Positions 36,485 to 44,517 are shown, counted from the first letter of the stretch. The stretch: 64,000 nucleotides of DNA from Mucilaginibacter sp. SMC90 (GCF_022811725.1 NZ_CP094527.1:3286001-3350000); one strand, 5' to 3'. Numbers and translations are program-made. The notes: generated by a model from the sequence alone, not told the origin.

Positions 36485-36492
36485 CAAAGATA
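36485..36492 (-). promoter_or_regulatory. Candidate -7 box for the metal-efflux operon
   Basis: TATCTTTG on the minus strand matches TAnnTTTG and precedes the first gene of the long efflux run. It lies only 7 bases before the ATG at 36477, giving a very short leader. The upstream region to 36520 is A/T-rich without a clear -33 TTTG, which could mean dependence on an activator. Confidence 0.45.
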
Positions 36493-36631
36493 TTAAAACA
36501 GTTTTTAAAAATATAATTAATAAGTTTGACTATTGTCATAACCAGATACGTAACAACTATTTATACGGTTTGTTTATAAGACTTTACCCTATAGATCTTG
36601 TTACATTTTTAACATCTTTTAACACTTCTCC

Positions 36632-37087
36632 ATGACCTACCAGGCGGAACTGATAATTTTAGGCAAGATTTTACTGGCGGCGATCCTTGGTGCGGTCATC
36701 GGGTACGACCGTGAAAAACATGGCCGCGATGCTGGTATCCGCACTTACGCTGCCGTTTGTGTCGGTGCCGCTATATTTACGTCGATTGCTGCCCATCTTG
36801 GCGATACTGCCGCAGCCTCCCGTATTGTTGCCAATATCGTTGTTGGAGTTGGTTTTCTTGGTGCGGGTATTATTTCCCGAGATGCGTCCGGCAAAGGTTC
36901 ACAGGGATTAACAACTGCGGCGACAACCTGGTGTACCGCCGCAGTTGGTGTTACGCTTGGCCTGAATGAATTTTTGATTGCGATAGGTACGGCTGCCTTA
37001 TTATACTTTCTGCTGGCTCTTCATCATCATAAATGGTACGTTAATTGGAAGAGATCATTACATGAAAATGAACGCAAGGAAGAATAA
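36632..37087 (+). CDS. MgtC/SapB family membrane protein
   Basis: A 151-aa membrane protein of the MgtC family. The conserved N-terminal block is LLAAILGAVIGYDREKHGRDAGIRTYAAVC, covering helix 1 and the ER-x-x-x-x-x-A-G-x-R-T motif (here YDREKHGRDAGIRTY). A glycine-rich helix VVGVGFLGAGII follows. It has the short form without the C-terminal ACT-like domain. The family is linked to magnesium limitation and to control of the F-type ATPase. It is divergent from the efflux operon, with a shared 150-base upstream region. Confidence 0.9.
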   Translation: MTYQAELIILGKILLAAILGAVIGYDREKHGRDAGIRTYAAVCVGAAIFTSIAAHLGDTAAASRIVANIVVGVGFLGAGIISRDASGKGSQGLTTAATTWCTAAVGVTLGLNEFLIAIGTAALLYFLLALHHHKWYVNWKRSLHENERKEE

Positions 37088-37119
37088 TAACAGTTGTTCA
37101 TTCGATCTAATTATGATGT

Positions 37120-37503
37120 ATGACAACAGATAATCAACAAAAGATCAATGCCAGTGACCATTTGGCCAATGAGCGTACCTTTTTAGCCTGGATACGTACA
37201 AGCATTGCCCTTATGGGTTTCGGGTTTGTGGTGGTCAAATTTTCGCTTTTTTTAAAGCAACTCACCATTGTTGTAAATGACAAGATGCCAGCTCCTTCCA
37301 GAGGTTTTTCGGTAATTATCGGAATTTCTATGGTTGCAATTGGGGCGATAACCGCGTTGATCGGTTACCTGCGTTATCAAAGGATTGAACAGCAATTGTT
37401 GAATGGCAAATTTAATCCCACCTCCAGGCTTTTATTTCTGCTGACCACGCTTCTTATTGCCGCCTCCATAGTTTTGTTATATTACCTCTTGTCAAACTTG
37501 TAA
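37120..37503 (+). CDS. YidH-like DUF202 membrane protein
   Basis: A 127-aa membrane protein of the DUF202/YidH family. The signature is NERTFLAWIRTSIALMGFGFVVVKFSLFL (about 17-45), followed by two more helices near 66-84 and 105-122. The family is widespread and uncharacterised. It starts 32 bases after the MgtC gene and is probably cotranscribed. Confidence 0.9.
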   Translation: MTTDNQQKINASDHLANERTFLAWIRTSIALMGFGFVVVKFSLFLKQLTIVVNDKMPAPSRGFSVIIGISMVAIGAITALIGYLRYQRIEQQLLNGKFNPTSRLLFLLTTLLIAASIVLLYYLLSNL

Positions 37504-37562
37504 TGTTCGCAATTGCATTCATTTTATGAGCCTAAACCGAGTTTGCTTAATTTAACCTCCAA

Positions 37563-37592
37563 TAAAAATTTGCTACGAATCGCAAATTTTTA
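37563..37592. terminator. AT-rich hairpin after the YidH-like gene
   Basis: TAAAAATTTGC and GCAAATTTTTA form a perfect 11-bp stem around an 8-base loop. The low GC makes it a weak terminator, so it may instead be an operator for the gene that starts at 37620. Confidence 0.5.
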
Positions 37593-37619
37593 TGATGTTT
37601 GTTCTGCTACCGGAAGACA

Positions 37620-38015
37620 ATGAAATATAAAAATACAATTCGTGGCAAATTCTTCTCTGTGCTTGCGCTGACATTAATCTATTCGTTAGTCGCAATCACG
37701 CATATTTTCCTGCTTCCTTTACAGCATCAGCCAGTATTCCATACCAAAACTGTAAAAGGCAATTCCATATTTAAGAGAAAGCAAGAACAGGTCAGCGGTA
37801 TTTTACCATCTAATAGCCTGGTCAAGCGCCTCGATAAATCCGTATTAGAAGATCGCAAGCTGGCTCATGGCCTCCCTTTTGTCTTACTTCATAAGTTTAA
37901 GGCCTTTCTGATCGTTGCGCAATTAAAACAGTTCCTAACACAATCACCAGATTGTTTTTTTTCTGCTTTAAGGACTCGTCAATTATTTCTCTCGCTCTGT
38001 ACGATCCGTATCTGA
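37620..38015 (+). CDS. Small hypothetical protein with N-terminal hydrophobic segment
   Basis: A 131-aa protein from ATG 37620 (MKYKNTIRGK); the frame could start 7 codons earlier. A signal-like helix (VLALTLIYSLVAITHIFLLPL) is followed by a basic, histidine-bearing body and a C-terminal FLSLCTIRI that resembles short proteins near metal-response genes in Bacteroidota. I make no family claim. It sits between the YidH-like and MarR genes. Confidence 0.5.
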   Translation: MKYKNTIRGKFFSVLALTLIYSLVAITHIFLLPLQHQPVFHTKTVKGNSIFKRKQEQVSGILPSNSLVKRLDKSVLEDRKLAHGLPFVLLHKFKAFLIVAQLKQFLTQSPDCFFSALRTRQLFLSLCTIRI

Positions 38016-38191
38016 TCAACCTATAAGGTTGCCAATGCATCCTTCCAAAAATCTTACCTAAAACAATCTGATGATGGGAAAAAGCACCTATTGCTTGCTA
38101 TCGTTTGTTAACTGTTACTCGCATTTTTGAGTCATCTAAGTCTATAGGTAGTCAATCAATCAGGGGAAAAATTAATCAACCAATTCAAGGT

Positions 38192-38605
38192 ATGCAATTG
38201 ATGATTTCTAAACAACTGCGTAAATTAAAGAACCGCTACGCACAATCCGTTCTAAAAGAAATTCCCGGTAAACCTGGGGAGTATTTGATCGACATCATTA
38301 CTATACTATCATCAGCCACTCAACCGCAAACACAAAAAATGATTGCGGAACTTCTTGAGCTGGACAAGTCTCGTATAGCCGTTATTATCGATGCACTCAA
38401 CACAAAGGGTTATACCTACACGTCTTTAAACCCGGCAGACCGTCGGGAGCATTTCGTTTTCCTTACCAAAAAAGGTCAGGCAATGCAGCCATTAGTTCAG
38501 GCAGCCATAGATAAAGTAAATGAAACGCTTTATAAAGGGATGACAACTGACCAGATCCTTCAATTTGAAGGTTTGCTGGTCAGGTTAAATAATAATTTAG
38601 TATAA
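38192..38605 (+). CDS. MarR-family winged-helix transcription regulator
   Basis: A 137-aa DNA-binding protein. The recognition region is KMIAELLELDKSRIAVIIDALNTKGY, followed by the wing SLNPADRREHFVFLTKKGQ, the standard MarR layout. I start it at ATG 38192 (MQLMISKQL); ATG 38201 has better spacing to an AAGG, and an upstream TTG at 38105 is also open. MarR regulators usually respond to small molecules and repress nearby genes, so the MgtC-YidH set or the divergent efflux operon are candidate targets. Confidence 0.85.
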   Translation: MQLMISKQLRKLKNRYAQSVLKEIPGKPGEYLIDIITILSSATQPQTQKMIAELLELDKSRIAVIIDALNTKGYTYTSLNPADRREHFVFLTKKGQAMQPLVQAAIDKVNETLYKGMTTDQILQFEGLLVRLNNNLV

Positions 38606-38612
38606 ATGAATC

Positions 38613-38645
38613 AAAGGGCTGGATAAAAATTCAGCCCTTTTTGTT
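38613..38645 (+). terminator. Intrinsic terminator after the MarR gene
   Basis: AAAGGGCTG pairs with CAGCCCTTT around an 10-base AT-rich loop, followed by TTTGTTTT. It closes the MgtC-MarR transcription unit. Confidence 0.88.
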
Positions 38646-38889
38646 TTATTCAATTTAGGAAACTCAGAGATAGTTTACCGTATCATAAATCCTCTTTGCG
38701 ATTTAGTCTGTCCCCTGGCGATAAAATCTTTAACCGCACATTAACTACTGATTTAGTCAGTGGAATAATCCGGTAATTACAATTCCCGTTGTATCCGGAT
38801 TTTATTTAAATAAGGCTCCCGAAACTTTATATCCAGATAAAAATATTTATAGGTAGTACCTGAAAGCTCCTGATATGCACCTTCCCGTT

Positions 38890-38927
38890 AACCTCACTTT
38901 TGGCTCCATGGAGCTGGAAGTGAGGTT
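38890..38927. repeat. Long nested hairpin, unassigned
   Basis: AACCTCACTT (38890-38899) pairs with AAGTGAGGTT (38918-38927), and an inner GCTCC-AT-GGAGC palindrome lies between them. About 15 bp can pair. It lies in noncoding DNA between the MarR gene and the mobilisation genes. It might be a terminator or a recombination or replication site. The rest of 38646-39130 shows no gene. Confidence 0.6.
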
Positions 38928-39129
38928 TCGTTGTTTTGGAAAGTGTTCGTTATCTGTGGTGTAGTTCATCCACTTTAACCAGTTAACCTTTCTCAAGCAA
39001 CTTCCCTAAACAGTAGCCTGCAATGGCGACGGTCGAATTAATATTCGGCATCATAACCTTGTAGGGTAGCTGAAATCTCCATCGAAAATTGATTGGGCTT
39101 CGCTGAATGCCATTGTCGCATCCAGCAAA

Positions 39130-39430
39130 CGAAGCTCCTATCTGCCAACCGCAGATAGCACTGACGGCACTGTCCGCAGTTCTTTGACGTATGGGGATGA
39201 AGCATTATCCGGCCACTAACCGGAAATCAGGCGAAGGTGCGCGTAAAGCCGCAATAATCCGAAAACGCCTGGGCAGTTTAAAGACCGTGTTGTAGAACAC
39301 GACGTGAGTAATCCCGAAAAAATACCGGTAGAAATGAATTTTCGGGTTCGTTACCCGCTGCCGGTACAAATAAGGTCGTTCGACATATATCATTTAGGAT
39401 CGAACCAACTTTATCGTTCGCTGTGGCTTG
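39130..39430. other. Structured noncoding region upstream of the mobilisation genes
   Basis: Five inverted repeats follow in quick succession: TATCTGC/GCAGATA (39140-39158), TCCGG/CCGGA (near 39208), CGTGTT/AACACG (39286-39301), CCCGAAAA/TTTTCGGG (near 39314-39346) and GTTCGA/TCGAAC (near 39388-39416). No intact protein gene covers it. It may encode a structured RNA or be a control or transfer-origin region. Confidence 0.45.
39191..39295 (+). CDS. Possible 34-aa basic leader peptide
   Basis: A short plus-strand frame, MGMKHYPATNRKSGEGARK and so on, ends in a KRLGSLKTVL tail; it is strongly basic. It lies inside the structured noncoding region and could be a leader peptide or chance. I see no clear ribosome-binding site. 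Confidence 0.25.
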   Translation: MGMKHYPATNRKSGEGARKAAIIRKRLGSLKTVL

Positions 39431-39499
39431 AGTTACTCAACAATTATTCCGATCCACAGCCTTTCTGAAATAACAATTACGCAATTAATAATCATTACC

Positions 39500-40324
39500 A
39501 TGAATGAACTGCATGAACTCTCATCAGCAGGGCCAGGTATTTCTATATCCCAAATCCTCAAATATGCCGGATTTAGGCAGGTTGAAACCTGTGGCCGAAT
39601 TGTAATCTATGAAAATTGGTCACCATTGGCTGGCGCAAGTATAAAAATAGCTTGTGATGATCAATTGGAAGTATGGTACGATCAACATTATAAAAAAGGC
39701 GGTACGCTGGTTGATCTGGTCAAGCACTGGTGGCATGTAGACGAACAGGCCGCAAATCATAAAATTGCCCTGCTACAGCAAGATGCTACAAAGGTCAAAC
39801 GTCCCCGTATTCAAGTTCCCGTAAAAATCCCCAATTATGTTATTGAAGATGTTAAGGATTTAGGTACGAACGACCTGATAACCAATTTCCTTAACCAAAA
39901 TGGCCTGTTTGACACAGCCAGGCAATATTTTAAGGAGCTGTATTACTATACTGTCGATTTTTATGGCAATAAAAAAGATTTTTGCGCAGCCGCATGTCAG
40001 AACTCAAAATATGGCTGGCAGGTCATCAGCAAACACTTTAACGGTTGCATCGGAAAAGTAGGAATCACCATTCTTAAAAATGACCTTCGAAGGCTTGTCG
40101 TTTTTGAAAATCAATTCCGCTACCTGATTTGGAAGAAAGAAAATAGCTCAGTAAATCACTCGGCAGTGATCCTAAACACAAATGAAGGCCTTAACGAGGC
40201 CATCAGGATGGCAGCCTCATTCCCCGAGATCGGGCTATACTTTTCAACAACTGCCGCCGGTGTTGAAGCAGCAAATAACTTCGCCAGGGCATTGCCTTAT
40301 GCGAACAATCATCTTGTTTACTAA
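39500..40324 (+). CDS. Degenerate CHC2/Toprim primase-like mobile-element protein
   Basis: A 274-aa protein with the layout of mobile-element primases in Bacteroidota. The N-terminal domain (about 10-75) follows the CHC2 zinc-finger fold line ISQILKYAGF ... YENWSPLAG ... VWYDQHYKKGGTLVDLVK, but the CHC2 cysteine/histidine set is not intact. The C-terminal part resembles a Toprim (ILNTNEGLNEAI ... IGLYFSTTAAGVEAAN), where the usual D-x-D (LDNDxAG) is replaced by FSTTAAG. Catalysis is therefore doubtful. I start it at ATG 39500; the frame opens 24 codons earlier. It heads the mobilisation genes. Confidence 0.65.
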   Translation: MNELHELSSAGPGISISQILKYAGFRQVETCGRIVIYENWSPLAGASIKIACDDQLEVWYDQHYKKGGTLVDLVKHWWHVDEQAANHKIALLQQDATKVKRPRIQVPVKIPNYVIEDVKDLGTNDLITNFLNQNGLFDTARQYFKELYYYTVDFYGNKKDFCAAACQNSKYGWQVISKHFNGCIGKVGITILKNDLRRLVVFENQFRYLIWKKENSSVNHSAVILNTNEGLNEAIRMAASFPEIGLYFSTTAAGVEAANNFARALPYANNHLVY

Positions 40325-40499
40325 TATATTGTATCTGGATACAATTTGGTTTTTATCCTTGCAAGATGTCTTCGTGTCCGACAAAAACCTCCGGTATTTT
40401 GCCAGACACTCAGAATCTTGCCCCGGCCATTCACTTCGTTCGTTCCTCTCTGCGTGAAAGACCGGGGAGTATCGGAATTTCGCAACCTCAATTCCTCTT

Positions 40500-40907
40500 A
40501 TGAAGGCAAAGCTGAAACTCGGGGGACGGCCACCAATGACCGATGGTAAAAGATCAAAAAAAATCGATGTCCGCTTTACAGAAGAAGAATACCGTATGAT
40601 TCTTCAATGGGAAGAAACCATGGGCATCACTAAAACCGATTTGATACGCGGTCGCGTTTTACAGAAAACAAAGGAAGCCATTGTGAATGCAAAAGCATTG
40701 ATTGAAGAAATTGATGCTATCGGAACTGAGTTAGGCCGTTGTGGTAATAATATCAATCAACTGGCGCGTCATGCCAATACTCTCAATAAAGCCGGTCGGT
40801 TAAATCCTTCGGTTATCAATGAGTTCAACCGGCTTTTTACGGATTATCTAAAACGGATAGAAACATTGGAAACCACCTTTCGGAAACTGATCCGCATCGC
40901 GCGATAA
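40500..40907 (+). CDS. mobC: Relaxosome accessory protein, MobC-like (RHH)
   Basis: A 135-aa protein of the bacterial mobilisation MobC type. The N-terminal KKIDVRFTEEEYRMIL is a ribbon-helix-helix DNA-binding start, and the C-terminal CGNNINQLARHANT is the hallmark of this family. It binds the transfer origin and helps the relaxase. It lies directly upstream of the iteron-like array and the relaxase gene. The name follows the small relaxosome MobC, not the CTnDOT coupling protein of the same name. Confidence 0.88.
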   Translation: MKAKLKLGGRPPMTDGKRSKKIDVRFTEEEYRMILQWEETMGITKTDLIRGRVLQKTKEAIVNAKALIEEIDAIGTELGRCGNNINQLARHANTLNKAGRLNPSVINEFNRLFTDYLKRIETLETTFRKLIRIAR

Positions 40908-40908
40908 T

Positions 40909-41159
40909 ATATCCGGGGATAAAATACTCAGGTGGATTTTACCTGGAGACAATCGCCAATGTATCCCGATACACCGGCACAATGTATCTGGCTATCCAGA
41001 GACAAAGTTTAAAGGTATCAGGCTACAATATACCGGGGTATCTTGTACCCGGCTTGAATTTACCTGGAGATAAAAACAGAGATATGATGTAGCTGGAGAT
41101 CATTCACTTTGTAACCGGATATGATCAATCCCGTATCTGGAAATTTTGTATCCGGATCT
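40909..41159. repeat. Array of degenerate GTATCYGGATAC motifs (iteron-like, candidate oriT)
   Basis: About a dozen copies of a 12-base motif close to GTATCYGGATAC fill the gap between mobC and the relaxase. Examples are GTATCCCGATAC (40961), GTATCTGGCTAT (40984), GTATCAGGCTAC (41015), ATACCGGGGTAT (41030), GTACCCGGCTTG (41045), GTAACCGGATAT (41111), GTATCTGGAAAT (41133) and GTATCCGGATCT (41148). An extra perfect copy, GTATCTGGATAC, lies at 40331-40342. Several are palindromic. The remainder to 41225 shows only weaker half-copies. Confidence 0.7.
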
Positions 41160-41225
41160 TTTATCTCTGGTTCTTAATGATCCCGGTACGATATAGCCAG
41201 CTCTCCAGGGGTAAACAAGCTAACT

Positions 41226-42509
41226 ATGATCGTTAAGATATTGTCTTCAGCCGCCTCTTTTCCCGGTGTTGATTATAACACCAGTAAAATGGATAGGAAT
41301 AAAGGTGAATTGATGGCCGTTCGGAATTTCGGGGCATTGCAAGGCCTGACGAACCTGCGCCCCGAAGATTATATCAATTACCTGAAAATGGTTTCTGCTA
41401 CCAATAAGGCGGTATCTAAACCACAATTTCATGTGACGATTTCAACCGAGGGGCGACTTCATAATAAACATGAATTAACCGGCATTGCCGAACAATGGTT
41501 GGATAAAATGGGGTATGCTGCCCAGCCTTATTTGATCGTCTTTCATAAAGATACCGACAATAACCATATCCATTTGGTATCGACAAGGATTGATAAAAAT
41601 GGTAAAAAAATCAATAGCGGCTTTGAGAAAAATCGCGCCATTCAACAACTCAATGAGGTTGTGGGTATTGCCCCCGTGCTTAACGCGAAATCAGATATTG
41701 AAAACGCTTTAAATTATAGTTATTCGACCAAAGCACAATTTATGATGATCCTGGAAGCACAGGGTTACAAATTCAGCGAGAATGAGGGGCTTCTTAATAT
41801 CATCAAATATGGGAAAGTTCAGGCGCAGGTTAACACGCAGCAGGTATTGGCCCATATGGGTACAGAGCCGGATAAAAAACGTACAGCTCAGCTTAAGGCG
41901 ATATTATATAAATACACACCACAACATGATCTGTCATCACTAACCCAATACCTGAAAAGCAAACATGGCCTCATATTGCTCCTTCACGCTAAAGGGGATC
42001 AGCCGCCTTATGGATATTCAGTTATCGATCATGCGGGTAAAAATGTATTCAAGGGCAGCGAAATATTAGCCTTAAAGAACTTGTTATCAATGATCAGCAA
42101 TCCTCCGGTTGATCAGCGTGTTCTGGCCGAACCCGTCAAGTACCAGTTGGCGGACGACGACCCGGGACGCCGCACCTATTATAAGGCCATGCTCAAAGTG
42201 GCTACCAATAATTACCCTGACATCAGGCAGGGGCTCCATCAGGTAGGTATCGATATCTACGAACGCGACAATCGCTATTTTCTCATAAATCATAAAGACG
42301 GGGCTTTTATCCCCCTCGATCAGCTGCTTGAACCTGCTGATTATCACCGTACCCTTGAGGCGTTTGATGCCTCCGGTGAACTTGAATCGGAACTATCTCC
42401 CGAACATCTCTTTATTCCTCCGCCAATCATCGCGGAGTCCATCGACGACGAGGCCATTAACGGCCGTAACAGACGTCGCAAAAAACACCCGCGCACCAAC
42501 AGCAGGTAG
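41226..42509 (+). CDS. Conjugative relaxase, MobB type (MobA/VirD2 superfamily)
   Basis: A 427-aa relaxase that nicks oriT and covalently carries the transferred strand. The N-terminal domain holds motif III as HKDTDNNHIHLVSTR (His107, His114, His116) and an earlier PQFHVTIS strand. The probable nucleophile is a tyrosine near the N-terminus (VDYNTSK, Tyr17), which is my inference. The C-terminal half is not recognised. The downstream gene is ParA-like, so mobilisation and transfer genes form one plus-strand block. Confidence 0.92.
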   Translation: MIVKILSSAASFPGVDYNTSKMDRNKGELMAVRNFGALQGLTNLRPEDYINYLKMVSATNKAVSKPQFHVTISTEGRLHNKHELTGIAEQWLDKMGYAAQPYLIVFHKDTDNNHIHLVSTRIDKNGKKINSGFEKNRAIQQLNEVVGIAPVLNAKSDIENALNYSYSTKAQFMMILEAQGYKFSENEGLLNIIKYGKVQAQVNTQQVLAHMGTEPDKKRTAQLKAILYKYTPQHDLSSLTQYLKSKHGLILLLHAKGDQPPYGYSVIDHAGKNVFKGSEILALKNLLSMISNPPVDQRVLAEPVKYQLADDDPGRRTYYKAMLKVATNNYPDIRQGLHQVGIDIYERDNRYFLINHKDGAFIPLDQLLEPADYHRTLEAFDASGELESELSPEHLFIPPPIIAESIDDEAINGRNRRRKKHPRTNSR

Positions 42510-42530
42510 GACAAAAAAATCCCACACATC

Positions 42531-43166
42531 ATGATTATAATTATCGGCAACCAAAAAGGTGGTGCCGGCAAAAGTACGCTTACTCTTTTGCTGGCCAATT
42601 ACCTCACCATGGTCAAAAAAAGAAAAGTGACCGTCATTGATATGGACTATCAGCAGTCCATCGCACAGAAGTACGAAAAAGCCAAAGTGCTTGAAAATGA
42701 AGAGCCTTATGAGGTGGTAGCGGCCTCACTCGAAGACTACCCGGATTTACTGGAACTGATAAAATCCGACCCCGAAACCCTTGTATTGATCGACCTCCCT
42801 GGAAAACTGGATGATGATGGCTTGTTGCCGGTTTTCAAATCCGCAGATCTCGTGATTTGCCCATTTGCCTATGATGAGTTCAGCTTTGAATCGACCATAC
42901 TGTTTTCCGTCGTTTTCAAAAAATTGTGCCCGGACTGCGAAATGATGTTCGTTCCAAACCGCATCAAAGCCAACGTCCGCTATGACACCCAATCCGACGT
43001 GGACGAGCAATTGAAAAAATTCGGTATGGTCACCGCTGCTATACCTGATCGGATCGATTTTCAGCGGACGAGTACATTTCAAACACCTATATCTGTGTTC
43101 CCCGCCGTCCGGCCGGTTTTCGATGGCTTGTATAAACAACACCTCAAAATGGAGCCAAATGCATGA
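42531..43166 (+). CDS. traA: ParA/MinD-like ATPase, TraA of the transfer operon
   Basis: A 211-aa ATPase with the deviant Walker A motif NQKGGAGKSTL (about 7-17), Walker B-like TLVLIDLPG and the segment VICPFAYDEFSFES. In CTnDOT-type elements the first tra gene encodes such a ParA-like protein. It begins 21 bases after the relaxase and overlaps the next gene by eight bases. Confidence 0.9.
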   Translation: MIIIIGNQKGGAGKSTLTLLLANYLTMVKKRKVTVIDMDYQQSIAQKYEKAKVLENEEPYEVVAASLEDYPDLLELIKSDPETLVLIDLPGKLDDDGLLPVFKSADLVICPFAYDEFSFESTILFSVVFKKLCPDCEMMFVPNRIKANVRYDTQSDVDEQLKKFGMVTAAIPDRIDFQRTSTFQTPISVFPAVRPVFDGLYKQHLKMEPNA

Positions 43167-43497
43167 AATTAAATCACTGGCTGATCAGCTCCGCAATCGC
43201 ATTAACAAACCGGATGCGCCAGCGGTGGAAAAATCACCACCTCAAAAAAAGAAGGGGAAAAAGCAGCAGGTAGCAGCGCCGGTTCTTGAGCTGCTACGGG
43301 CTTATGATCTTGCCGACCACAAAAGCATGATCCATGTGCGGTTTGAAACACCTACAGCACAACTACTGCATCATCTCAAAATGGCCTCGGGTATCGAGGT
43401 CAATAAAGTGGTCGGCTATGCGGTGAAGCAGTTTTTAGAACAGCATCCCGAATTGAAAATTATCGTCAAGCAATACCTCCAAACTATTGAATTATGA
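43159..43497 (+). CDS. Small TraB-position protein (DUF3408-like)
   Basis: A 112-aa protein that starts inside the end of the ParA gene (ATG 43159). An N-terminal lysine-rich linker (SPPQKKKGKKQQ) precedes a helical C-terminal domain with FETPTAQLLHHLKMASGIEVNKVVGYA, which has a ribbon-helix-helix-like or DUF3408 look. In related elements a DUF3408 gene follows ParA. It probably serves DNA partition or relaxosome binding, but this is inferred. Confidence 0.65.
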   Translation: MHEIKSLADQLRNRINKPDAPAVEKSPPQKKKGKKQQVAAPVLELLRAYDLADHKSMIHVRFETPTAQLLHHLKMASGIEVNKVVGYAVKQFLEQHPELKIIVKQYLQTIEL

Positions 43498-43814
43498 ACT
43501 GGACAACTTTTTTACTCTGGTTGGGGGCGATTTATGCCCTCTATTACACCGCAATCATTCTTTTTGAATCATTAAACCATAAAGATCCGGCTGCCACAAA
43601 GACTGCCGTGCACGAGCTCACCTTTTCTGAGCCGGTTGTACCGCTAAATGCGGTCGAACTGTTTGGAGGCAATACCGCCCCGTCAAGCCCGATATCGCAA
43701 GGGCCGAAATTAAGTGCCCCGGAAATGATTGCCTCGGGTGGGGTACTGCTGAAAGACGTCTTCAGCCTGGCAAGAAAGGAGGCCATCGTTTATCTCAAAG
43801 AAGTAAGTTTTTAA
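43494..43814 (+). CDS. Small membrane-anchored transfer protein, unknown
   Basis: A 106-aa protein with one N-terminal transmembrane segment (FLLWLGAIYALYYTAIILF) and a proline-rich exported tail. No family is recognised. It overlaps its neighbour by four bases and lies where TraC/TraD small proteins are in CTnDOT-like operons. Confidence 0.6.
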   Translation: MNWTTFLLWLGAIYALYYTAIILFESLNHKDPAATKTAVHELTFSEPVVPLNAVELFGGNTAPSSPISQGPKLSAPEMIASGGVLLKDVFSLARKEAIVYLKEVSF

Positions 43815-43819
43815 CCAGC

Positions 43820-44116
43820 ATGAACAAGCGCATCATACTGGTATCAGTATTGGTCGCGTCAGCTCTATCAACCTCCGCACAGCCCGGTATCGACGAAATC
43901 AACCAGGCCAAACAGCAACTAAGCTCAACTTTTTTTTCCGCTCTCGACTGTAGTCTTGTCCTTGCCGGAATCTTCGGCATCTTAGGCGCGGTGCGTATTT
44001 ACCACAACTGGCAAATGGGACATCCTCGCATAGATCAGGCTGTGGCCGGTTGGTTCTTCGCGGCCATTTTTATGATACTGGCAGGCGGCTTTTTGCAGGC
44101 CCTGTTCGGTATCTGA
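43820..44116 (+). CDS. traE: TraE-like protein, first copy (DUF4134)
   Basis: A 98-aa protein with a signal peptide (VLVASALSTSAQ), then a two-helix membrane domain containing DCSLVLAGIFGILGAVRIYHNWQMG. This matches DUF4134/TraE, a VirB2-pilin-like component. It is a paralogue of the next gene (44209-44517) with about the same size and helix plan. A transcription terminator lies between the two. Confidence 0.85.
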   Translation: MNKRIILVSVLVASALSTSAQPGIDEINQAKQQLSSTFFSALDCSLVLAGIFGILGAVRIYHNWQMGHPRIDQAVAGWFFAAIFMILAGGFLQALFGI

Positions 44117-44146
44117 ATCTATCATTTTTCTAATCTAAACAACCCT

Positions 44147-44184
44147 GAAAGCGGCTCCGGTTCACCGGGCCGCTTTCTTTTTTT
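44147..44184 (+). terminator. Intrinsic terminator inside the tra operon
   Basis: GAAAGCGGC pairs with GCCGCTTTC around a 13-base partly paired loop, followed by seven T residues. It sits between the two TraE paralogues, in an otherwise continuous operon, and therefore may limit readthrough into traE2-traN. Confidence 0.85.
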
Positions 44185-44208
44185 CCAACCCTTAATAACC
44201 TCATTTTC

Positions 44209-44517
44209 ATGAATAAAATGAAACGTCTATGGGCCACCTTAACAGTGCTGGCCCTTGGCTCAGCTTCCGCTTTTGCCCAAAGTGGTGTAACTGGTATAAA
44301 TACAGCAACCTCAACACTTAAAACCTATGTAGATCCTGCCAGCAATATCGCGCTCGTCATCGGCGGTATTATCGGTATCGTGGGCGCTATTCGCGTTTAC
44401 TCGAAATGGAATTCAGGAGATCAAGATATCAATAAAGAGATTATGGGATGGGGAGGGTCATGTGTCTTTCTCGTGGTTTCTGCGCTGATTGTCAAGGCCT
44501 TCTTCGGCCTTAACTAA
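44209..44517 (+). CDS. TraE-like protein, second copy (DUF4134)
   Basis: A 102-aa protein with a signal peptide (LALGSASAFAQ) and the TraE core YVDPASNIALVIGGIIGIVGAIRVYSKWNSG. It is a closer match to the canonical DUF4134 protein than the first copy, with the second helix near the C-terminus. It probably is the major pilin-like subunit. Its stop overlaps the next gene's start by one base. Confidence 0.9.
   Translation: MNKMKRLWATLTVLALGSASAFAQSGVTGINTATSTLKTYVDPASNIALVIGGIIGIVGAIRVYSKWNSGDQDINKEIMGWGGSCVFLVVSALIVKAFFGLN

Noticed and set aside
38105..38191. TTG start for the MarR gene
   Set aside because: The 29 extra codons have no MarR similarity and no ribosome-binding site; ATG 38192 or 38201 fits the family length.
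39205..39393. Minus-strand 62-codon frame in the structured region
   Set aside because: It overlaps several hairpins, has no family look and no ribosome-binding site. The hairpins explain the region better.
40909..41225. CRISPR array
   Set aside because: The repeats are only 12 bases, degenerate and irregularly spaced, spacers are shorter than usual, and no cas genes are present.
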